Shown here in pieces: positions 27,808 to 36,414 of a DNA stretch of 64,000 bases. This DNA is from Glaciimonas sp. PAMC28666 (GTDB lineage: Bacteria > Pseudomonadota > Gammaproteobacteria > Burkholderiales > Burkholderiaceae_D). The stretch spans positions 4,960,001-5,024,000 of the forward strand of contig NZ_CP070304.1 in assembly GCF_016917355.1 (NCBI RefSeq), given 5' to 3'. Within the stretch, counting starts at the first letter, position 1. The number at the start of each line of letters is the position of its first letter. The notes below the pieces were generated by a model. The model did not search any database. It worked only from the letters and a program-made list of their open reading frames with translations, and was not told where the DNA came from. Position numbers and translations under genes: made by a program.

Positions 27808-29691
27808 TTATATTGCAGTATCCCATGGTGCAGAAAGCCGCACAGCGCAATTGATCAGTCCTACCATTGAGTAGGTCTGTGGAAAATTTCCCCACATTTC
27901 ACCCGTCACCGGGTGCGTATCTTCAGACAGCAATCCCAAGTGATTGCGTGCCTTTAACATCGTCTCAAAAATCTCGCGTGCCTGCTCTTTACGGCCAATT
28001 CTGGCCAATGCATCGATCCGCCAGAACGTGCAAATGTTAAATGCCGTTTCGGGCTTACCAAAATCATCCGGAGCCTCATAACGACGCATGTAAGGACCAT
28101 CACAAAGAGAACGCTCCAAAGCGTCAACTGTTGCAACAAAACGCGGATCTTTAGGATCGATAAAATTCACTTCGGCCATTAGTAAAACACTGGCGTCCAG
28201 ATCGCGTCCGCCCAGACTTTCGGCAAACGCCTGTCGCTCTTCGCTCCAGGCATCGCGCAATAAGTGTTCGTGAATAATCTTGGCGCGCGCCTCCCAATGG
28301 GCTGCACGCTCCGGTAACCCAAGCGCAGTTGCAATTTTGGATAACCGGTCACAAGCCGCCCAACTCATTAATACAGAAGAGGTGTGCACCCGCGCACGAG
28401 AGCGCAACTCCCACATACCGGCGTCGGGTTCGGCGTACACCCGAAACGCTTGCTCACCAACCGCTTCAAGATTAATAAATTCAGCAATACCGGCCCGATT
28501 AAACAGACGCTGATCCAGAAACGCCTGCGTAGCGCCCAAAATAATATTGCCATAAACGTCATGCTGATAATGTTCCTGGGCCTGATTGCCGACGCGAACC
28601 GGTGCATGATTACGATAACCAGGCAGATGGTCGACGATCAGTTCCGGCAGCATCTCTTCCAACCCGATACCGTAAAGCGGCTGGATGTGGCCGCCTTTCG
28701 AACGCGCCACCACGTTGGTCAGCCAGCGCATGTAATCTTCCATCGTGCCGACTTCTGACAAGCTGTTGAGTGCGCGCACCACAAAAAATGCATCGCGCAA
28801 CCAGCAATAGCGATAATCCCAGTTACGACTGCTGCCCGGTGCCTCAGGAACGCTGGTTGTCATCGCGGCGATGATCGCGCCAGTGTCCTCGTACAGCGAC
28901 ATTTTTAGCGTTATCGCCGCCCGTATCACCACGTCCTGCCATTCTAAAGGAAGCGCGAGACGACGGCTCCAGGTGCGCCAGTAACGAATCGTTTCTTTTT
29001 CGAACATCCGGGCAGTGTCTTCGATACCTTCCGCCAATGTCTCGTCAGGGCCGAGCATGAAATTCGCAGTTTGATCCAGTACAAAAAAGGACTCCGTAAG
29101 AATGTAGCTAAGCGAAGCATCGGTATTGAGACGCAATGTACTTGCGGCACCGACGTACCGTATGTGATGACTGCCCTGCGTGATTGTGGGGATTTGCCGC
29201 CCCCAGTCAAACCGTGGCCGCAGCAGGACTCGGATACGAACCGCGCTATCTAATGGCCGCACGCGCCGGACCAACATAAGCGGGCGAAACATGCGGTCAC
29301 GACTCATAAAGCGCGGTGCCACGTCTGTGATTTCGATACCGCGCCCTTCCGTATCAAACAATCGCGTATGCAGCACAGCAGTGTTCGGCTCGTAAAATTG
29401 CTCGGATCGGGCAAAGTTTTCGATTTCTATGCTCCACAGACTGCCATTCTCGGATTCGTCAAGAAGCGCGTTAAATACCGGATCGCCATCGAAGCGAGGC
29501 AAACAACACCATACCATGCGCCCCATCCGATCAACCAGTGCGCTTAAAGCGCAATTGCCAATTACGCCACAATCGAGGGTAGAGGTTCCGGGCTGAGAGT
29601 TAATCTGAGAGTGGATCTGAGAACCAATCTGAGAATCAATCTGAGAATCAATAAAAGGCTTTGCCGCTGAAGCAGCGGAAGTTTTAGTCAT
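27808..29691 (-). CDS. Glycoside hydrolase family 15 protein (glucoamylase/trehalase-like)
   Basis: The 627-residue cytoplasmic protein has the GH15 layout: an N-terminal beta-sandwich (DCGVIGNCALSALVDRMG, VWCCLPRFDGDPVF) followed by an (alpha/alpha)6 catalytic barrel. Marker blocks are SSRNWDYRYCWLRDAFF, QPLYGIGLEEMLPE, and the C-terminal HPVTGEMWGNFPQTYSMVGL, which contains a candidate catalytic acid. Bacterial GH15 proteins act on alpha-glucans or, in actinobacteria, as trehalases; placement between otsB and otsA favours trehalose or a related glucoside. I chose the ATG at 29691, which has an AAAGGA site 9 bases upstream; the longer frame from 29748 would overlap otsB by 65 bp, whereas this start overlaps by 8 bp. 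The N-terminal tail contains the SQIx repeat described separately. Confidence 0.9.
   Translation of the reverse strand: MTKTSAASAAKPFIDSQIDSQIGSQIHSQINSQPGTSTLDCGVIGNCALSALVDRMGRMVWCCLPRFDGDPVFNALLDESENGSLWSIEIENFARSEQFYEPNTAVLHTRLFDTEGRGIEITDVAPRFMSRDRMFRPLMLVRRVRPLDSAVRIRVLLRPRFDWGRQIPTITQGSHHIRYVGAASTLRLNTDASLSYILTESFFVLDQTANFMLGPDETLAEGIEDTARMFEKETIRYWRTWSRRLALPLEWQDVVIRAAITLKMSLYEDTGAIIAAMTTSVPEAPGSSRNWDYRYCWLRDAFFVVRALNSLSEVGTMEDYMRWLTNVVARSKGGHIQPLYGIGLEEMLPELIVDHLPGYRNHAPVRVGNQAQEHYQHDVYGNIILGATQAFLDQRLFNRAGIAEFINLEAVGEQAFRVYAEPDAGMWELRSRARVHTSSVLMSWAACDRLSKIATALGLPERAAHWEARAKIIHEHLLRDAWSEERQAFAESLGGRDLDASVLLMAEVNFIDPKDPRFVATVDALERSLCDGPYMRRYEAPDDFGKPETAFNICTFWRIDALARIGRKEQAREIFETMLKARNHLGLLSEDTHPVTGEMWGNFPQTYSMVGLINCAVRLSAPWDTAI
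29593..29652 (-). repeat. In-frame 12-bp minisatellite in GH15 gene
   Basis: Five 12-bp units in tandem (plus-strand consensus CTGAGAATCAAT) code on the minus strand for a repeated four-residue block of the type SQI followed by D, G, H or N. They lie in the N-terminal tail of the GH15 protein before the conserved domain. Two neighbouring units are identical, and the others differ by one to four bases. Being a multiple of three, unit gain or loss would keep the frame. Confidence 0.9.
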
Positions 29692-30478
29692 ATCGACATC
29701 CTTTAGATAAGATCTGGGCAACTTTTGCCACGCTGGCCAATTCAGCACGCAATGCGCAGGGTGATGCGATACGGTAGCGTGCGACGCTAGGGCCTTCTCC
29801 TATCTTGATTCCTATCCCTCCCACTTCCTGTACAAACGCGAAACCGGCCTCGTCAGTTGTATCGTCACCCGCGAACACCGGTCTGGTGCCAGCAAACGGT
29901 GGCTCTGCCAGAAAATCGCGGATCGCGGTTCCTTTGGTAACCATGGATGGTTTTACTTCAAACACCATTTTTCCGTGTAACAAAGCCATACCCGGACAGT
30001 CGCGAAGAGCGAAGAGCAATTCTGATTCACACATCGTCTCAAGCTCCGGTACTTGACGATAATGCAATGCAAGGGTTCCGCGTTTTTGCTCCACCCGTAA
30101 ACCCGAATGGTTTGCCGCCAGCCTGATCGCGCAGGCCTGAACGGCCGAAAACGCCGGTGTCGAGATGGTGTGTAAGACTCCCTCGGCATCGCGTCGCTCC
30201 ATGCCATGGACGCCTGCTATCGGCAATATTAACGGCGCTAGCATTGCATCAATCTGGGAAATAGGACGGCCTGACACAATCGCCACGCGTCCGTCCAGAT
30301 AATCGCGAATAGACCGTAAGGAATCAATTAATTCCGGAATGACAACGACTTCCTCTGGCGTAGGAGCCAGATCAACCAGTGTGCCATCAAAATCGAGAAA
30401 AAGAGCGCATGCGCCCAAATCACCTAAATTAAATGTTAAATCTGTATCGATAAGTTCCGTAGGATCTGCGTTTTTCAT
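29684..30478 (-). CDS. otsB: Trehalose-6-phosphate phosphatase
   Basis: OtsB is a HAD-type phosphatase that removes phosphate from trehalose-6-phosphate. The 264-residue protein has motif I LFLDFDGTLVDL (Asp29, Asp31), VAIVSGRP, AGVHGMERRD, and the late motif PVFAGDDTTDEAGF, all typical of OtsB. I chose the ATG at 30478; the longer frame begins with TTG at 30529 and adds 17 residues unlike the family. It is the first gene of the otsB-GH15-otsA operon, and its stop lies 8 bp inside the start of the GH15 gene. Confidence 0.94.
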   Translation of the reverse strand: MKNADPTELIDTDLTFNLGDLGACALFLDFDGTLVDLAPTPEEVVVIPELIDSLRSIRDYLDGRVAIVSGRPISQIDAMLAPLILPIAGVHGMERRDAEGVLHTISTPAFSAVQACAIRLAANHSGLRVEQKRGTLALHYRQVPELETMCESELLFALRDCPGMALLHGKMVFEVKPSMVTKGTAIRDFLAEPPFAGTRPVFAGDDTTDEAGFAFVQEVGGIGIKIGEGPSVARYRIASPCALRAELASVAKVAQILSKGCRYD

Positions 30479-30900
30479 TTCTGGATGATCCCAGTGAATA
30501 AAGAATAGAGCGAAATGGTAACCTTGCAATATTGCTACGGTTAACGAAACTAAGCTAAGCTTCGCGTTTGGCGACGCATTGCGCAGTGCTAATTAAATAA
30601 AGTGCTGGTATTGTTCAGAAAGCAGCAGCAGAGACGATTGCTGGCCTTAAAAAAATATGCAAATTACATCACTTCAGTTCGAGCAGCTTTTTGATAGTTT
30701 AGTTCACAATTCTTTTTGATGCGCAGGCAAATAGCCCTTGATCCGCGCTTCTTCACCAATCAGGCCCGCGTCGAAAATCGATCCGTGTTCGTTCCGATAT
30801 TACGCCGCATTACTATAGAACGCACCACTGCCGACGGGATAAATGGGCCCGAAACTTTGGCTGTCCCTTGCGGCCCGATCAACAATCTTCGTGCCTTAGC
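30479..30900. other. Intergenic region upstream of otsB
   Basis: This gap of about 420 bp separates otsB (minus) from the end of rhaK (minus) and should contain the otsB operon promoter. The half nearest otsB is AT-rich. The half nearest rhaK is GC-richer, but no frame shows a recognisable family. No terminator or repeat was evident. Confidence 0.35.
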
Positions 30901-32301
30901 TCATTCATGCTGGCCACCTTGCAGCAGAGTGCGCCAACGATCTCGGTAGGCAATCAAGTCAACCAACGCCGGTTGCGGCGCTAACAGTGCGTCACAAAAT
31001 GGCGGTGTGACACCCCAATTCTGCAACATCCAGCCACCGCAAGTCGTCCCGTTGGCATCCTTTGAATAGGAGACTGCCTGCTGTGGACGCAAGATTGCCA
31101 GCATGCCGGAAAAATATGGGTTGTCAGTAAAGCTGCCTTCCACTGTGATGGGTCCTTCCGAATTCAGCGCATCCAGACAATAATCACTCATCAGCACGCA
31201 ATATAACGTAGCCAACGCGTAGTGCTCTCCGTCTGTCTGCGGCGGCGGTCCGCAAACGATGCCCACTCGCCCGGAAAATGGGCCACCGGCTTCCGTAAAG
31301 CAAGGCAACGCCAGCGTGTTTTGGACTATCAGACATTGCAAATCTTTGAGGCTACAGATTTTAGACGCCGCGCCAGCTATAGCAGAAAATTCGCGGCCCC
31401 CCATAAAGCGCATGCATGCCACTGATTCGCCAAGCGCATTGACGTTGGCGAGCATGTCGAATTGTTCAAGCAAATTGAACAGCGGTGCACCTAATGCCGC
31501 TACAATAACCCACGTTCCAGTCGATAGCACAGTACGCTGTTTCGTATCGCCAAGGCCACCAAGATAGCGGACCAGCGATGCGTTGCTATCGTGGATACCG
31601 CACAGTATCTGGCACTCAGCGGACAAGCCCGCACGTTCGCATAATTCTTCGCGCAGTGGACCAAGTGCTGACCAAGACGGTGTTAATGGTGGCAAAAGAT
31701 GTGTCCAACCCATACGTCCCACCAACGAGGAATAATCTTTCCTCGTGGGTTGCCACAAATCGGTATGACAACCGAGCGAAGTGATTTCGCTCGCTGCGAT
31801 ACCGGACAATCTCCACGCCCAATATTGGGGATAAGTCAGAATCTGACGCGCGCGGCTAAACTCTGCGGGAAAGCGATGTGACAACCAAAATAGTTGTCGT
31901 CCAAGATTTAATCCAGCCGCCAAATCGGGAGAATATGTTTCAGAAAACGCAGGGCGCACTTTGGCGTATTGCTCATCAAGCTCTTGTGGTAACGCACACT
32001 CGTAATCCAGCACCGGCAACACTAACCCATGATCATCGACTACTGCGGCGGTTGCGCCGTGGGTGATGGGAACGATAGAGACAATCTGTGCAACTTGGGA
32101 AAACAACCGCAAAGTAGTAAGCAACCAATTCCAGATTCGGTCGACATCGTGATGAGGATAAGGGCCGTGGATGACGATAGTGTTGGTACAGCGTTGTTCG
32201 GCCAGCGTCTTACCGCTCAGATCCAGCAACGTCAATTTGGCGTTGGTTTTACCAATGTCCAGAACAACGGTTGCTTTTATGATGCGATTGTCAGATTGCA
32301 T
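30901..32301 (-). CDS. rhaK: L-rhamnulose/rhamnose kinase (FGGY family)
   Basis: This 466-residue sugar kinase phosphorylates the rhamnose-derived ketose before aldol cleavage. The N-terminal phosphate-binding motif VLDIGKTNAKLTLLD is typical of FGGY kinases. The central GIHDSNASLVRYLGG and STGTWVIVAALG blocks are also present. In Rhizobium the gene at this place in the operon is called rhaK. It is the last gene of the rhaRSTPQ-rhaM-rhaK series on the minus strand, 12 bp after the mutarotase gene. It is much closer to the Rhizobium-type kinase than to E. coli RhaB in locus position. The sequence alone cannot say whether the true substrate is rhamnose or rhamnulose. Confidence 0.9.
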   Translation of the reverse strand: MQSDNRIIKATVVLDIGKTNAKLTLLDLSGKTLAEQRCTNTIVIHGPYPHHDVDRIWNWLLTTLRLFSQVAQIVSIVPITHGATAAVVDDHGLVLPVLDYECALPQELDEQYAKVRPAFSETYSPDLAAGLNLGRQLFWLSHRFPAEFSRARQILTYPQYWAWRLSGIAASEITSLGCHTDLWQPTRKDYSSLVGRMGWTHLLPPLTPSWSALGPLREELCERAGLSAECQILCGIHDSNASLVRYLGGLGDTKQRTVLSTGTWVIVAALGAPLFNLLEQFDMLANVNALGESVACMRFMGGREFSAIAGAASKICSLKDLQCLIVQNTLALPCFTEAGGPFSGRVGIVCGPPPQTDGEHYALATLYCVLMSDYCLDALNSEGPITVEGSFTDNPYFSGMLAILRPQQAVSYSKDANGTTCGGWMLQNWGVTPPFCDALLAPQPALVDLIAYRDRWRTLLQGGQHE

Positions 32302-32313
32302 AATGCATGCCCC

Positions 32314-32628
32314 TTAATCGCAGTGGAACATCGGAATTAATGGAACCGACAACGGTGCCAGCGTTGCATCTGTTTCCATCAAGTCTGCCATGTGCGTCCA
32401 CCAACGGCGCATCACAGCATGCTCGGGCAGATCGGGCATACGATGCATCTCTATGCGGCGTAACGTTGCAAACAGCGCGCCCGTGCTCTCATCGAGAAAA
32501 ATACTATAGTCGCGAATGCCCGTTTCGGTTAGTAACGCGACCAATTCCGGCCAGATGGCGTCGTGGCGGCGTTTATATTCAGCGGTGTTACCGGCTTTGA
32601 GTTGCATTCTAAAGGCGATTTGTTCCAT
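32314..32628 (-). CDS. rhaM: L-rhamnose mutarotase
   Basis: This enzyme interconverts alpha and beta anomers of L-rhamnose (RhaU in Rhizobium, RhaM/YiiL in E. coli). The product from ATG 32628 is 104 residues, the same length as E. coli RhaM. Family features are AFRMQLKAGNTAEYKRRHDAIWPEL near the start (split here: AFRMQLKAG, then EYKRRHDAIWPEL), YSIFLD, and the tryptophan pair MRRWWTHMADLM. The longer frame from 32670 would overlap the permease gene and adds non-family residues. It lies 13 bp after rhaQ and 12 bp before rhaK. Confidence 0.95.
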   Translation of the reverse strand: MEQIAFRMQLKAGNTAEYKRRHDAIWPELVALLTETGIRDYSIFLDESTGALFATLRRIEMHRMPDLPEHAVMRRWWTHMADLMETDATLAPLSVPLIPMFHCD

Positions 32629-32641
32629 CGGCGTGCTCACA

Positions 32642-33640
32642 TTACCTGCGCAATAAACGCGGCAACGCAATGGTAATCAGCAGCAATAAACCAACAACAA
32701 TGGTCATAATAATTCCCGGAATGTTGGCTAAAGCAAGGCCGTATGTCACCATACCAAGCGTCAGGACTGCCAGCAACACGCCGCCGATACTTCCCGCGCC
32801 ACCCGCTATGCTGACGCCTCCCAAAATCACCATCGTGATGATTTCAAGTTCCCATCCCAGCGCAATGTTAGGCCGTGTGCTGCCGATTCTACCTGTCAGC
32901 AAGAAGCCGGCCAATCCTGCCATCGCACCGGTCAACATGAACAAAGCCAAACGATATCGATTCACCGCGATGCCCGAGAATCGCGCCGCTACCGGGTTGT
33001 TTCCGATGGCATAAATTTTCCTGCCCCAACTGGTGGCATGGAGCAAGACTGCGAATAATACGGCGAATACCAGCATCACCACGAACTCACGCGGGATAAC
33101 GTCGAAGAAGTAACCCTGTCCCCAGTCAACCAGCAACTGGGGGTAACCCGTGAACGCCTGATCCCCGAGAATCACGCTCGACAAGCCGCGAAATAGAGAA
33201 GCCGTCCCGATCGTTACGACAATTGACGGCAATGCAAAGCGGGTGACCAGAAATCCGTTCAGGAAGCCACACGCGGTGCCTGTCGCAATGGCGACAAACA
33301 ATAACCCCGGGGCGGGCATGCCGTAATGATGAGCGAGACCCATTGCTACCGATGACAAGGCGAGTATTCCCGATACAGATATATCAATTTCGCGACAAAT
33401 AATGAGCAACGCCATCGGCAATGCAATCAGCGCTTTTTCGCTAAAATTAAACGTGCTGTCTGCGAGATTATAGAAATCGAAGAAATTCGGTAGCAAGAAA
33501 CTATTAGCAACAAATACTACGATAAATAGAATTCCTAACAGGGTTTCCCAGCGCCCCATCAGCTCCCCCACCCGAAAACCTTTCCGGTCCTGAATCTGGT
33601 AGCGAGAAGTTGTTCCTGACGGTAGTGGCGTCGTATTCAC
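32642..33640 (-). CDS. rhaQ: L-rhamnose ABC transporter permease
   Basis: This 332-residue inner-membrane permease belongs to the carbohydrate-uptake CUT2 (RbsC/AraH) family. About eight to ten hydrophobic helices are visible. The family signature is GREIDISVSGILALSSVAMG-like (here CREIDISVSGILALSS) plus YAIGNNPVAARFSGI and ILGGVSIAGGAGSIGGVLLAV. Its start overlaps rhaP by 4 bp (ATGA). It pairs with RhaP to form the membrane channel, fed by RhaS and driven by RhaT. The N-terminal 25 residues are polar and cytoplasmic. Confidence 0.94.
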   Translation of the reverse strand: MNTTPLPSGTTSRYQIQDRKGFRVGELMGRWETLLGILFIVVFVANSFLLPNFFDFYNLADSTFNFSEKALIALPMALLIICREIDISVSGILALSSVAMGLAHHYGMPAPGLLFVAIATGTACGFLNGFLVTRFALPSIVVTIGTASLFRGLSSVILGDQAFTGYPQLLVDWGQGYFFDVIPREFVVMLVFAVLFAVLLHATSWGRKIYAIGNNPVAARFSGIAVNRYRLALFMLTGAMAGLAGFLLTGRIGSTRPNIALGWELEIITMVILGGVSIAGGAGSIGGVLLAVLTLGMVTYGLALANIPGIIMTIVVGLLLLITIALPRLLRR

Positions 33641-34653
33641 ACAGTCTCCCGTTCCTTGGATTGCAATGGTCGGGCCGATGGATCGAGCGACTGTAAGGAC
33701 AAAATTTGCCTGCCATTTTTGGTATTTCCACGCGCATTAATCACTACAGCGGTCAGGATCACGATGCCGGTTAGCGCGCTCTGCCAGAACGGCGATATTT
33801 TCACAATCGGCAAAGCGTTATTGATCACCGATAGAAACAAGGCACCCAACACAGCGCCGGCGACGCTACCGACACCTCCGGCAATACTGATGCCGCCGAT
33901 CACACAAGCGGCAATCACGGTAAATTCAAACCCGTAAGCGATTTCTGTATACGCCACCGCATAACGCGCAACCCACAAATAACCACACAGACCGGCCATC
34001 ATCCCTGACAGCCCGTAGGTCCACATCAGGCGCTGAGAGATCGCGATGCCGACATAGCGCGCCGCCACCGGTTGATTGCCGATTGCGTATAAATCTCTCC
34101 CAAAATGGGTATAACGGGCGATGAACCAAGTGACAATTACCGCAATCGCTGCAAGCCATACCAAATGCGAAATACCCCACAGATGCGTCAGCGGAAACGC
34201 GATAAATGCAGCTGGCATCTGACGCGAGGATACCCATGCGCCGCCTGAAAGCACGAAGACCAAGCCGCGATAGACACTCATCGTCCCGAGAGTGACGACA
34301 ATTGGCGGAAGATTCAGATAACCGATCAACCAGCCATTGATTAATCCCAGAAACAGACCAATCCCCAGTGCTGCAAGGATAATCACCGCCACCGATAGCT
34401 GTGGAAATTTCGATGCCAGGAGCGCCGTCATCATGCCCGATAGTGCAAGATTGGACGCTATCGAAAGGTCAATACCGCGCGTTACGATGACCAGCATCTG
34501 CGTCAACGCCAACATCATCAGTAACGTGCTGTCTGTCAGCACATTGGACATACTCGACAGGCTCAAAAACAACGGGGCCCGCAATCCAACCACACCAATC
34601 AGCACCAGGATTAGCAGTGCCAGTAGGGCTTCGCGATGTTTCATCCAGCGCAT
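33637..34653 (-). CDS. rhaP: L-rhamnose ABC transporter permease
   Basis: This 338-residue CUT2-family permease is the second membrane subunit of the rhamnose importer. It shows TRGIDLSIASNLALSGMM, YAIGNQPVAARYVGIA and the C-terminal block CVIGGISIAGGVGSVAGAVLGALFLS (split; both halves conserved in RbsC-type permeases). A polar C-terminal tail of about 25 residues follows the last helix. It overlaps rhaT by 13 bp upstream and rhaQ by 4 bp downstream, fitting a single coupled transport operon. Confidence 0.94.
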   Translation of the reverse strand: MRWMKHREALLALLILVLIGVVGLRAPLFLSLSSMSNVLTDSTLLMMLALTQMLVIVTRGIDLSIASNLALSGMMTALLASKFPQLSVAVIILAALGIGLFLGLINGWLIGYLNLPPIVVTLGTMSVYRGLVFVLSGGAWVSSRQMPAAFIAFPLTHLWGISHLVWLAAIAVIVTWFIARYTHFGRDLYAIGNQPVAARYVGIAISQRLMWTYGLSGMMAGLCGYLWVARYAVAYTEIAYGFEFTVIAACVIGGISIAGGVGSVAGAVLGALFLSVINNALPIVKISPFWQSALTGIVILTAVVINARGNTKNGRQILSLQSLDPSARPLQSKERETV

Positions 34654-36257
34654 GCGGCATCCTTTATTGCGTTGTCATGATCCGGGTGATGGTCTGAAAC
34701 ATCACCCGTGTCATCACCTGAAATACTGCGATACCCACTGCCGGACGCCGTCGCCACCACATTCTGCGGCGTCGCTTCTGCCCGGGTAAATATTTTTTTG
34801 ATGTGCCCCTGGTGCATTACCACTATCCGGTCCGCCATTCCCAGGACCTCCGGCAGTTCAGACGACACCAGAATTACCGATAAGCCTTTCGATACCAGTT
34901 CGCCGATAAAAGTATGCACGGCAGCTTTAGAGCCAATGTCAATCCCCTTTGTCGGTTCATCCAGAATGATGACCTTGGGATCGGTAGCAAGCCATTTCGC
35001 GAGCACCACCTTTTGTTGGTTTCCCCCAGATAGCTCTGACACCATTTGCGTGAAATATCCCGCTTTCAATTCGAGTTGCTCACTCAAATGTCGCGCGATG
35101 CGGGTCTCTTTTGCGCTTCGTCCCAGCAGAAAAAAGCCTATCTTTGAGAGAATCGGCAAGGTGATGTTATGAACAATGGGAAGCGACAGATGCGCTCCCT
35201 GATGCTGTCGGTCTTCTGGCACATAGGCGATACCATGCGCAATGGCGTCGCTGGTCGAACGGATTGAAATGGCTTTCCCGTGCAGCTTCACAGACCCGGT
35301 AACATTGGGTGTAAGACCGAATAGTGCTTGCATCACTTCCGAGCGTCCCGCACCCACCAGTCCATAAAAACCGACAATTTCGCCTTGCTGCACTGAAAAA
35401 CTCACACCGTTAAATTCGGTAGGATGACAAAAATTGTCCACTTCCAATATGGTTGACCCCAGCGCCAACGCAATTTTAGGAAAAACCTGATGTATCTCGC
35501 GCCCCACCATCAGCGCCACCAATTCAGGTTCCGAAATATCGGAGAGCGCACCAGTCGCGACAAAATGACCGTCACGCAGTACCGTATACCGATCGGCCAC
35601 GGCGAAGATTTCGTCAAACTTATGGGAAATGAAAATTACCGCTGTCCCGGCATCACTCAGCTGACGGATAATCCGATACAGCTCATGTATTTCGCGTTGA
35701 GAAAGCGATGCAGTGGGTTCGTCCATGATGACCACACGTGCATTTTGTGACAGTGCGCGCGCGATCTCAACAAAATGGCGCTGCGCTACGCTGAGGTCTT
35801 TTACTTTGGCGCGTACCGGCAATGTGACCTCCAGCCGGGCGAATAATTTTTCCGCCTCAGCTTCAATAAAAGCCCAATCGATCCGCGCGGGAAAACCGCG
35901 TTTTGGCTGACGACCGATAAATATGTTTTCTGCCACCGTAAGTTCATCAAACATCACAGTTTCTTGATGCACTGCTGTAATTCCGGCGTGCATCGCCGCT
36001 TGCGGGTTAGCAAAAGAAACCAATTCCCCGCACATATGAATAGTCCCGCCATCGGCCTGATAGATTCCGGTCAAGGTCTTGACCAACGTTGATTTACCAG
36101 CGCCATTTTCCCCAATCAATGCCATGACTTCTCCGGCGTTCACTGTCAGCGCCACGTCATCCAGCGCAACCACACCGTGAAAACGTTTGCAGATTCCGGA
36201 TAAGGACAACACCGCCGGGGGGGCGGATGGCACGCTTAATACACTGGGCTGAGTCAT
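34641..36257 (-). CDS. rhaT: L-rhamnose ABC transporter ATP-binding protein (double NBD)
   Basis: This protein of about 538 residues has two fused ATPase domains, as in RbsA/XylG. Domain one has Walker A GENGAGKSTLVK, signature LSVAQRHFVEIARAL and Walker B VVIMDEPTASL. Domain two has a degenerate Walker A (GLVGAGRSEVMQ), signature LSGGNQQKVVLAKWL and Walker B VIILDEPTKGID, the usual CUT2 asymmetry. The C-terminal 35 residues are Asp/His-rich. The ATG at 36257 was preferred over a TTG at 36272; neither has a strong ribosome site. A 157-bp gap separates it from rhaS, the widest gap inside the operon. The name follows Rhizobium rhaT, not the E. coli RhaT symporter. Confidence 0.93.
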   Translation of the reverse strand: MTQPSVLSVPSAPPAVLSLSGICKRFHGVVALDDVALTVNAGEVMALIGENGAGKSTLVKTLTGIYQADGGTIHMCGELVSFANPQAAMHAGITAVHQETVMFDELTVAENIFIGRQPKRGFPARIDWAFIEAEAEKLFARLEVTLPVRAKVKDLSVAQRHFVEIARALSQNARVVIMDEPTASLSQREIHELYRIIRQLSDAGTAVIFISHKFDEIFAVADRYTVLRDGHFVATGALSDISEPELVALMVGREIHQVFPKIALALGSTILEVDNFCHPTEFNGVSFSVQQGEIVGFYGLVGAGRSEVMQALFGLTPNVTGSVKLHGKAISIRSTSDAIAHGIAYVPEDRQHQGAHLSLPIVHNITLPILSKIGFFLLGRSAKETRIARHLSEQLELKAGYFTQMVSELSGGNQQKVVLAKWLATDPKVIILDEPTKGIDIGSKAAVHTFIGELVSKGLSVILVSSELPEVLGMADRIVVMHQGHIKKIFTRAEATPQNVVATASGSGYRSISGDDTGDVSDHHPDHDNAIKDAACAG

Positions 36258-36414
36258 TTCACACGCTATCAATAAAGGACGCTGAATTGGGTGGAGTGGC
36301 TGCCGGTGGAATGCAATGAATGATCAAACTAAACGACCATCAACTGAATCAATCAACGAATCAACCAGGCAGCCATGAAGCGCAAAACAATCAACGCTTG
36401 CGCTGAGTCCATTT

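Noticed and set aside
30716-30949. Plus-strand 77-codon frame upstream of otsB
   Set aside because: It runs into the antisense of rhaK, with no ribosome site or family features.
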